A stretch of DNA of 64,000 bases from Berberis thunbergii (Eukaryota > Streptophyta > Magnoliopsida > Ranunculales > Berberidaceae), in contig QNQO01000538.1 of the NCBI GenBank assembly GCA_003290165.1, positions 372,001 to 436,000 of the forward strand, in the 5' to 3' direction. The stretch's first letter is position 1; each line of letters opens with the position of its first letter. The position numbers and the translations under genes are program-made. The notes beneath the pieces are model-generated. The model was not told the origin of the DNA. It saw only the letters and a list, made by a program, of their open reading frames with translations, and did no database searches. Below are positions 57,854 through 64,000 of the stretch, in pieces.

Positions 57854-59231
57854 ATGGATAAGTTTTTAAAAAGAAAGTCAGTAAGTGATTTACCACCTCC
57901 AGCACAAAATAAAGATGATCATAATTTATCAGAACCAATCTCAAAGAAAAGTCATTTAGAGGTTGACCTATCAATCTCAAAGAAAAGTCATAATTTATGT
58001 ACATTGTTTTGCGCATCAGCTTCAGTTAGCGCTTGTACATGTTGCAAAGAATCATCCTCAGATTGCTTTACTCTTCAACTTGGTTTCAAGTGCGGTGAAC
58101 ATTGTTGCACCCTCATGCAAGCGTCAGGAAATTTTTCGAGACAAACAAGCTGTTAAAATTCTTGAAAAGCTCAATAGTGGCGAACTATCAAGTGGTCAAG
58201 GGTTGAATCAAGAAACCAATCTCAAACGACCTGGTGATACACGTTGGGGGTCTTACTATAAAACCTTAATAAGTTTGCTTCTTAATTTTTCTTCAGTGAT
58301 TGATGTGCTCCAAATTGTTGTGAAACATGGTTTAAACTCAGACCAAAAGGGAGAAGCATATGCTTTATTAGATTCTATGCAATCTTTTGAGTTCATCTTC
58401 AATTTGCACTTAATGAAGGATATATTGGCGATAACCTGGGATTTGTCACTAGCATTACAAAGAAAAGATCAAGATATTGTCAATGCGATGACCTTAGTTA
58501 AAATCTCCAAACAACGATTGCAAATGATGAGGGAAGATGGATGGAATATACTTGTGGACAATGTTGCTTCATTTTGTGCAAAACACGATATTGTTGTTCT
58601 TGAGATGGATGATACATTTATACAACGAGGAAGATCACGACGCAATACTGAAAAATTAACCAACCTATATCATTATCGAGTTGAATTATTCTATACCAGC
58701 ATAGATATGCAACTTCAAGAGCTAAATAACCGCTTTGATGAGGTGAACACCGAATTGCTTATTTGTATGGCATGCTTAAATCCAAGTGATTCTTTTTCAG
58801 CTTTTGATAGGCAACGGTTGATTCGGCTAGCTCAATTTTATCCAGCTGATTTTTCAAATGTTGATCTTATGGTACTTCATGATCAATTGGAAACTTATGT
58901 TATTGATATGCGTTCCAACAATGAATTTTCAAATGTCAATGGACTCAGCGGTTTAGCTAAGAAGATGGTTGAGACCAAGAAGGAATTTGTCTATCCCCTG
59001 GTTTATTTACTCATAACATTGTCACTCATCCTACCAGTTGCCACCGCTTCAGTTGAGAGAGCATTTTCTGCTATGAATATAGTGAAGAGTCGGTTACGAA
59101 ATCGAATGGGAGATGATTGGATGAATGATTGTTTAGTTACGTATATTGAAAAGGAAGTTTTTGATGGCATTGACAACGAAGCAATCATGAAACGATTTCA
59201 CGGTATGAAAGCGCGTCGAAGCCAGTTGTAA
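57854..59231 (+). pseudogene. hAT transposase, N-terminally deleted, with dimerisation domain
   Basis: The N-terminal 40 residues (MDKFLKRKSVSDLPPP, a nuclear-signal-like start typical of TTF-type/ZMYM1-like plant hAT proteins) run from 57854. At about 57990 the frame shifts and joins directly to the middle of the protein (YVHCFAHQLQLALVHVAKNH), so the zinc finger and the region with the first catalytic residues are deleted. The rest is open for about 400 codons to 59231: TRWGSYYKTL, then the C-terminal hAT dimerisation block ILPVATASVERAFSAMNIVK and SRLRNRMGDDWMND. The long intact C-terminal frame suggests recent activity or mobilisation in trans. Confidence 0.88.
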
Positions 59232-59571
59232 TATCCAAAGTGGTCTTCATCCTTTTTTTTGAATGAAAATCTTTTATTATATTAGATGAAGTTTTGTATA
59301 GTCATTTATGTCTTGTTCAAGTTATAAAAAAAAAGTTAAAGTAACTACTTTTTGTATTATATTTATTATATTTAATTATGACATCACTCCGCCCCCCCTC
59401 AACAAAAATCCTGGCTCCGTCACTGAGTTGTACTGAAATGAATCACAAGAACTTGGCTATGGTATAAACCATAAACAGAGGTGAAAATGCTAAGTGAAAT
59501 CAAAATAAATTTTTACCTGCCAGTGATTTTATCAATATAGATGAGCCAATTATACAATTGTGTTTTTCTTT

Positions 59572-61802
59572 TCAGCTATACAATTGTGAATGAGATAATC
59601 TCGGTTTAGGAATTGCATAGAGGGGTGTCCTTCTCTTAATAACAAGACCAAACTTGTCTGTAAGATCTAGACTAGTACCTTCTGGAATTTCCCATACAAA
59701 AGAATGTAAAAGGGAAGCCAGCACATATGGCACCATTCTCTCTGCTAGGGAAATTCCTGCACACACCCTCCGTCCTGAACCAAATGGGATATAACCAAAG
59801 TTATTACCACTGAAATCCCATTTACTATGCTCCTTGAGAAACCTTTCTGGTTGAAATTCTAAGGGATCTTCCCAGATTTCAGGGTCCCTCTGTATTGCCC
59901 ATGCATTTACCAGCACCTGTGTTCCTGCTGGAACTGTGTATCCACCGACTGTGCAGTTTTCACTGGAACGTCGAGGGACTAGGAGTGGTATCACTGGGTG
60001 CAATCGAAGTGTTTCTTTCACCACTGCATCCAAATAATGCAACTTGGCTAGATGAAATTCTTGTACTACGTTGTTTTTTCCCACCACATTGTCCAATTCA
60101 CTTTGAGCTTTGATCATGATATCAGGATGCTTCATAATCTCTGCCATCGCCCACTCTACTGTTGCTGATGTTGTATCAGTTCCTGCTACCACCAGGTCCT
60201 GTTAACAATTCTTTGTTTTGTCAGTGTCCGAAAAACACAAATATGCTAACTATTCCGACCAAACATGGATTATGTTTCCTCAAAACCAAACACTTCGATT
60301 AGTCGACATAGAAATCTGCATTCACGACAAAAAGGTAAAAGAAAAATTACCCTAATGTTAATTTGATCACACGCAAAGCTAACATACATACACGGAATTA
60401 TGTTTCCTCAAAAGCAAACACACCAATTAGTAGACATGGAAATGAGTGTCTGTAAACTCACGACATATAAAGGAAAAAGAAAATTCACCCTAATGTTAAT
60501 CTGATCGGATGCAAAGCTAACATACATACATATTTAGTGACCGAAGAAATCATTTCCAGAATCTTGGTATAAGAACCAAATTCAACCAGCTCTAATATCA
60601 AACTAAGAAGATTTGTGAGGAAAAAAACTGAGCGAAGAAGAATTGTGATAAAAAAGATAATGTAAAAGAAACTAAGACAGATTGATAGGTAATAAGAAAC
60701 ATTTTATATAAAAGTTACTTTGACTTAGGTTTTCATGTGGTCTCAAGCAAAGTAATTACTTTATGTTTTCAAGAAAATAACTTATCAACCGAAAAATAAA
60801 AGAGTTAGGAGAATTGAAATAGATACCATAAACAAGGCCTTGAGTTGAATGATTGTGAAAGGTGTTTTTGAATTTCCTTTGTCCTTCAGCTCAAGTAGTA
60901 CCTCCAAAAAATCTTTGTTTTTTTCTTTGCCATGTTCCTGTGTTTGATCCAGTTCCATCCTTTGCTTTATGACAGAATTAAAAATGCGATCAAACCACTC
61001 CAAAAGTCGCTTTGTTTTTCGTTCTATTCCTTGTAAATCAAACCTAGCTAGAGCAGGGAAAAGATCGGACACATTGATCTTCCCTGACAGTAGCACAATT
61101 TCTTCAACAACCTGCCGAAACTCAGCACCAATACGAGTCTTTTCTTCACCCTGGAGTGTGCCACCCCACAACAGGCTTGTTATAAGATTAAGCATGGTTA
61201 AGAACATCTGATCCCCTACATTGATCTGGGTGCCAATCTTAGAGTATACATCTTTAACTGTATGGTGAACTTGCTGCTGGCGAAGAGCATAAAGGCCATC
61301 AAGGCTAGTTTTTACTGAGAATCCCCTGAACGCAAACCATACGGAGCATGCGCCATTCTGGGCCATAAGCTGCCCATGCCATGTCTGACCTACCATATGT
61401 GATAGCTATTGCTGAAATCGGAGGGTCACGGTTTGCAAACATTATATCCTTATCTTTAAGAACCTCCTTAGCCATGGCTGGTGAACTCAATACAACACAA
61501 AGCTTACTGCCCATTTTGACTTTAAAGATTGGGCCATATAGTTTTGATAATTTGGCAAAGTATCTGTGGAGCTCAGGATCAATGGAATGAAGGTTTCCAA
61601 GTATGGGTAACCCCCATGGACCCGGTGGCAACTGAAGCTTCCCCTTCATGAATTTCTTGAAATTGCATAACAACCATGAAATTGTTATTGCACAAGTCAG
61701 TAGAGCTTTGGCAAGTTCATCAGTTGGATTACTCCCTTCCCACCACCATAGCCATGATTTGATGATGCTATTCCTTATGGTTGCTTCAAAGTTTGATACC
61801 AT
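59572..61802 (-). CDS. Cytochrome P450, CYP706-like, with a single-base frameshift
   Basis: Exon 1 61802-60827, exon 2 60198-59572, GT/AG borders, about 533 codons. An N-terminal membrane helix (ALLTCAITISWLLC) and the PPGPWGLPILGN hinge open the protein. Exon 2 holds the I-helix AGTDTTSATVEW, the ETLR (ExxR) motif, FQPERF and the heme loop FGYIPFGSGRRVCAG with the ligand Cys. The single intron and the DRDPP/YGPEWRMLR pattern fit plant CYP706 enzymes, ER-bound monooxygenases of terpenoid or phenolic metabolism; the substrate cannot be told. In exon 1 the frame breaks after ILSK: a run of five T at 61309-61313 (A on the coding strand) gives a stop, while four would continue in frame as TSLDGLYAL. 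It is either a real null allele or a homopolymer sequencing error; all else is intact. Confidence 0.88.
60268..60535. repeat. Tandem duplication (about 2 x 130 bp) in the P450 intron
   Basis: Two diverged copies start TTATGTTTCCTCAAAA at about 60269 and 60398 and each end near GCAAAGCTAACATACATACA. Confidence 0.85.
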
Positions 61803-62071
61803 ATTTTGCTTTGGCTACAGTTTGATGGTTTGAGAATGGAGTCAATTACTGCTAGTGTTTAGCAGTCCTTGTGAAACATAGAATAAGATCCAATCAATAA
61901 TTTGGAAAATTCAAGCCTCCACCACTAACTCTTCAAAGTTTGTTGGGGAAAAGGTCAAAGTCAAAAACTGACAAAGTATGACTTAACTAGAAGAGATGAA
62001 CACTAGTCACATATTTCTAATCATGAATCATATTTATATCTGTAGATTCAAAATGGGCAACAAACAAACAA
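61803..62071. other. Upstream region of the P450 gene
   Basis: About 270 bp of AT-rich DNA before the next transposon; presumably holds the promoter. A clear TATA box could not be assigned. Confidence 0.35.
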
Positions 62072-62313
62072 CTAGGGGTGGGCATCTCATCTCGCGATCA
62101 CGTTTCTGTCCCGATTCAATACTGTCCCGTCTCGTCTCGATTTTTTCGGATCTTAATGGGATTAAATAATGTCATCCCGATCCCATCCCGTCCCGATCTA
62201 GAATGGGATGGGATGGGATGAAGATTTTCAATCCCGCCAATCTCGTCCCGTCCTGAACTAATTTATTAACATTTTTATTTAATTATTTATTTTAGAATTG
62301 TGATGCCCATACA
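62072..62313. mobile_element. Short element with TAGGGGTGGGCATC end, relative of 2022-3295
   Basis: Begins TAGGGGTGGGCATCTC and ends GTGATGCCCATA, a short inverted match. The interior is rich in CCCGTC and GGGATGGGATGG strings and shares TCTAGAATGGGATG and GATTTTCAATCCCGCC with the element at 2022. No convincing duplication. Confidence 0.5.
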
Positions 62314-63330
62314 AATTAATAGTTTGACAGGTGATGTTAATCAAACTAATATATATTGTGAAATGGCATCTAAATCTACATGTTTCTGCTGCAGGAGGAC
62401 AGTCTGCTAATCTTATTAGCAATAGTTTGACAGGTGATGTTGTTGAACGGGTTGCTATGTGTGAAGCTAATAAGTTACCCTTCCTTGGGGTGTAACTGCT
62501 ACCTAAACTTAAATATTTATTTTATTGCACTCAATTTATCCAAGTATTTAATGCTAGGCAGTTCAGTTTTAGAGCGTAGTTTTATAATGTCTTAGTTATT
62601 CAATTTCACTAGAACAAATGTTTACATCTAATAGCACTTCTCACTGTAAAATGAGGACCTTTAAAATCCATTGAGTTGTGTCAAGGAATCAAAATTGCTA
62701 GCTGTCAACATCTTACTTGCACTCTATTAAATAACCCATTTGTTATAGATACTCATCCAGGATCTACCTAAATGGTTTTCTGATTATGCCATCGAATGAT
62801 GGATTTTTTCCTTGATTGAACCAACTGGATCACAAGTACTCATCCAGGATCTACCTAAATGTTGCTAAAGAGTCCAGTGAAGCGATAGCTCATCTTCAGG
62901 TATTACTGGTCATTATCTTTGGTTTTGTTTAAGCTCATAGTATACAGTTCTGGAAATGCTTACATTTGCTTAATCTGATTAATTATGGTTTTTGATTGCC
63001 ATCTCAAAGAAATGGTTTCTGATGCAGTACATCCCAAAATCGTTATTGGGTATAGATGTAGTGCACCCAAATGTTCGACTGTAGTAAAGGTTGTAGTTTG
63101 TTGCATCGAGGTTTGTAAAGTCCTGACAAAATCCGCAGGAATTAATAGAAAGGCAAATCCTTTATAATACACCATATTCAGCTCGGTTATTGATAGAGTT
63201 TATAGATCCGTCATTTCTTGAAATCTCCCTTCTGCGTGGTGAAATATGTCTGGTCATGGAATAGATGAAATAAATCAAAAAATGGATTTTGGTTCAAGAA
63301 TGAAATCTTATTTGAATGAGCTTTGCTACA
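62314..63330. other. Unassigned DNA with a 25-bp direct repeat
   Basis: The string TACTCATCCAGGATCTACC (25 bp in full) occurs at 62750-62774 and 62837-62861. Exon-like frames occur near 62395-62490 (after CTGCTGCAG) and 62860-62900 (AKESSEAIAHLQ/GTATTA). They may be pieces of a gene on the + strand, but I do not recognise it. Confidence 0.35.
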
Positions 63331-63442
63331 GAGCGAGGGATGGGTGTAACCACCCACCCTCCTCCGGATGAGTGCATCGTATTGGAGATGCGTGCGGGCG
63401 CTCATCGCGAGGAGGATGGGTGGTTACACCCATCACTCGCTC
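63331..63442. repeat. Foldback repeat with about 45-nt arms
   Basis: GAGCGAGGGATGGGTGTAAC on the left pairs with GTTACACCCATCACTCGCTC on the right, extended inward by CACCCACCCTCCTC against GAGGAGGATGGGTG. The loop is about 25 nt. Could be a small MITE or a hairpin transcript source. Confidence 0.8.
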
Positions 63443-63586
63443 CCTTTCCCTCGACCCCTCCCTCAACCCCTAGAATTTTCCTATTTGAATTGTACATATC
63501 CGGAACCATATTGCATCTCTAATCTGATGAAATAGGATGAATTGAGACGATTTTTTGTAAATATGTGATTATCCATTTTTCAATTG

Positions 63587-63674
63587 GGAAAGATGGCTGA
63601 GTGGACTAAGGCGACGGATTGCTAATCCGTTGTACGAGTTATTTGTATCGAGGGTTCGAATCTCTCTATTTTTG
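63587..63674 (+). tRNA. trnS-GCU: Plastid-derived tRNA-Ser(GCU), decayed nuclear copy
   Basis: 88 nt with the long variable arm of serine tRNAs, anticodon GCT within GGATTGCTAATCC, and an intact T-loop GGTTCGAATC. The acceptor stem is damaged: GGAAAGA faces TATTTTT, giving G-U pairs and one mismatch. Likely non-functional in the nucleus. Confidence 0.85.
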
Positions 63675-63819
63675 TTTCTTCTGATGACTTGATATTTTCT
63701 TTCGAATTAAAAAATAAATAAAAATCGAGTTCCTTATTTATTTTATCATAGTTGAATATTTGGAATAGAGAAAATCTTAAGAAAATGAAAAAAGTCAAAC
63801 AACGATAAATCCTTTCTTT

Positions 63820-63942
63820 TTATTTCTTACACCCAGGATTACGCCTTGGATCGTTAGATAGGAATCTGAAGAAGAAGAAGAAGAAGAAGAGAGAAACAAA
63901 GAAAATCACTATTGTGTAAACGAATAGTTTGAGAGTAAGCAT
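63820..63942 (-). pseudogene. psbI: Plastid-derived psbI (photosystem II protein I), nuclear copy with codon expansion
   Basis: Starts [19 protein letters not shown] and ends [14 protein letters not shown], 40 aa against the usual 36. A TTC run has grown so that FIFG became eight residues ending in Arg. The last residues differ from the usual GREE end. The frame is open, but a nuclear copy without a transit peptide cannot serve the plastid; it is a fossil of plastid DNA. Confidence 0.88.
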
Positions 63943-64000
63943 TACAAAATCTCCAAGATAAGTTTTAGGAAAAGGGGAATAGATTATCCATTTTTAGACC

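Larger units (their letters stand above)
56382..59425 (+). mobile_element. hAT element with truncated transposase and captured bHLH gene fragment
   Basis: Ends CAGGGACGGAGC and CAGTGACGGAGC (right end reverse complemented) match at 11 of 12. The flanks TTTCCTGT and AGTTGTAC do not match, so the target duplication is lost or one end was rearranged. The + strand carries a transposase remnant (57854-59231); the - strand carries bHLH exons (57084-57590) in the 5' region. An 81-bp segment is duplicated at the edge of the captured part. Non-autonomous as it stands. Confidence 0.8.
63540..64000. mobile_element. Nuclear insertion of plastid DNA (NUPT): trnS-GCU and psbI region
   Basis: Contains trnS-GCU (+) and psbI (-) in the convergent order and spacing known from plant plastid genomes. 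Both are mutated, so this is a nuclear copy and not plastid sequence. The left border is uncertain (between about 63490 and 63580); the right border is outside the window. Confidence 0.85.

Noticed and set aside
56382..59425. 8-bp target duplication for the hAT element
   Set aside because: TTTCCTGT and AGTTGTAC do not match even allowing several changes, so no duplication is claimed.
63587..63674. Functional nuclear tRNA-Ser gene
   Set aside because: Sequence and neighbouring psbI identify it as plastid-derived; the acceptor stem is damaged.

Overview
The window is nuclear DNA of a flowering plant, most likely a eudicot. The evidence is intron-containing genes for RNA polymerase subunit RPB5, a CSB/ERCC6-type SWI2/SNF2 ATPase (Arabidopsis CHR8 type) and a CYP706-like cytochrome P450, a dense nested set of plant transposons, and a piece of plastid DNA (trnS-GCU/psbI) at the right edge. 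The species cannot be fixed from the sequence. Exon joins were read by hand from splice motifs and reading frame; no search was run.

Layout. 1-156 (-) is the possible start of a lysine-rich protein gene leaving the window. 1220-5452 is transposon debris (a hAT-like MITE, a probable non-autonomous element with long pyrimidine/purine tracts, a tRNA-like SINE piece). 5462-23173 is a complete, nested Mutator-like element (MULE A), bounded by a 9-bp duplication TTATGAAAA and ending about 255 bp upstream of the RPB5 start codon. A 9.1-kb Ty3/Gypsy-type LTR element (11998-21081) sits inside its transposase gene, and a hAT MITE (13497-14060) sits inside the LTR element's gag. 23429-27655 is RPB5 (4 exons, 206 aa), with a SINE in intron 2. 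28407-28793 is a Tourist-like MITE. 29252-33886 (-) is the CSB/CHR8 gene (6 coding exons, 1223 aa). 37336-39535 is a decayed 'putative gypsy type transposon' ORF, 39774-39922 an isolated potassium-transporter exon, and 40931-41473 a small TRIM element.

42355-53955 is a second, diverged copy of the same Mutator family (MULE B). It carries a 2.8-kb solo LTR inside its plant-mobile-domain gene, a captured fragment resembling NO VEIN, and an array of about seven palindromes. 54830-56040 holds a CACTA terminus and small inverted-repeat elements. 56382-59425 is a hAT element that has lost the N-terminal part of its transposase and carries a reverse-strand fragment of a bHLH transcription factor gene. 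59572-61802 (-) is the P450 gene, disrupted in this sequence by one extra base in a five-base homopolymer. 62072-64000 has small foldback elements and the plastid insertion.

Main point of interest. MULE A and B share an organisation like that of maize MuDR, with two convergent genes. The + strand gene encodes a plant mobile domain (PMD) protein instead of MURB. The - strand gene encodes a FAR1/MURA-type transposase with a SWIM zinc finger followed by an OTU-type cysteine protease domain. Between the convergent 3' ends both copies carry a large palindromic array of different sequence, and MULE A has a third, related hairpin near its left end. Both copies are decayed, at different catalytic positions.
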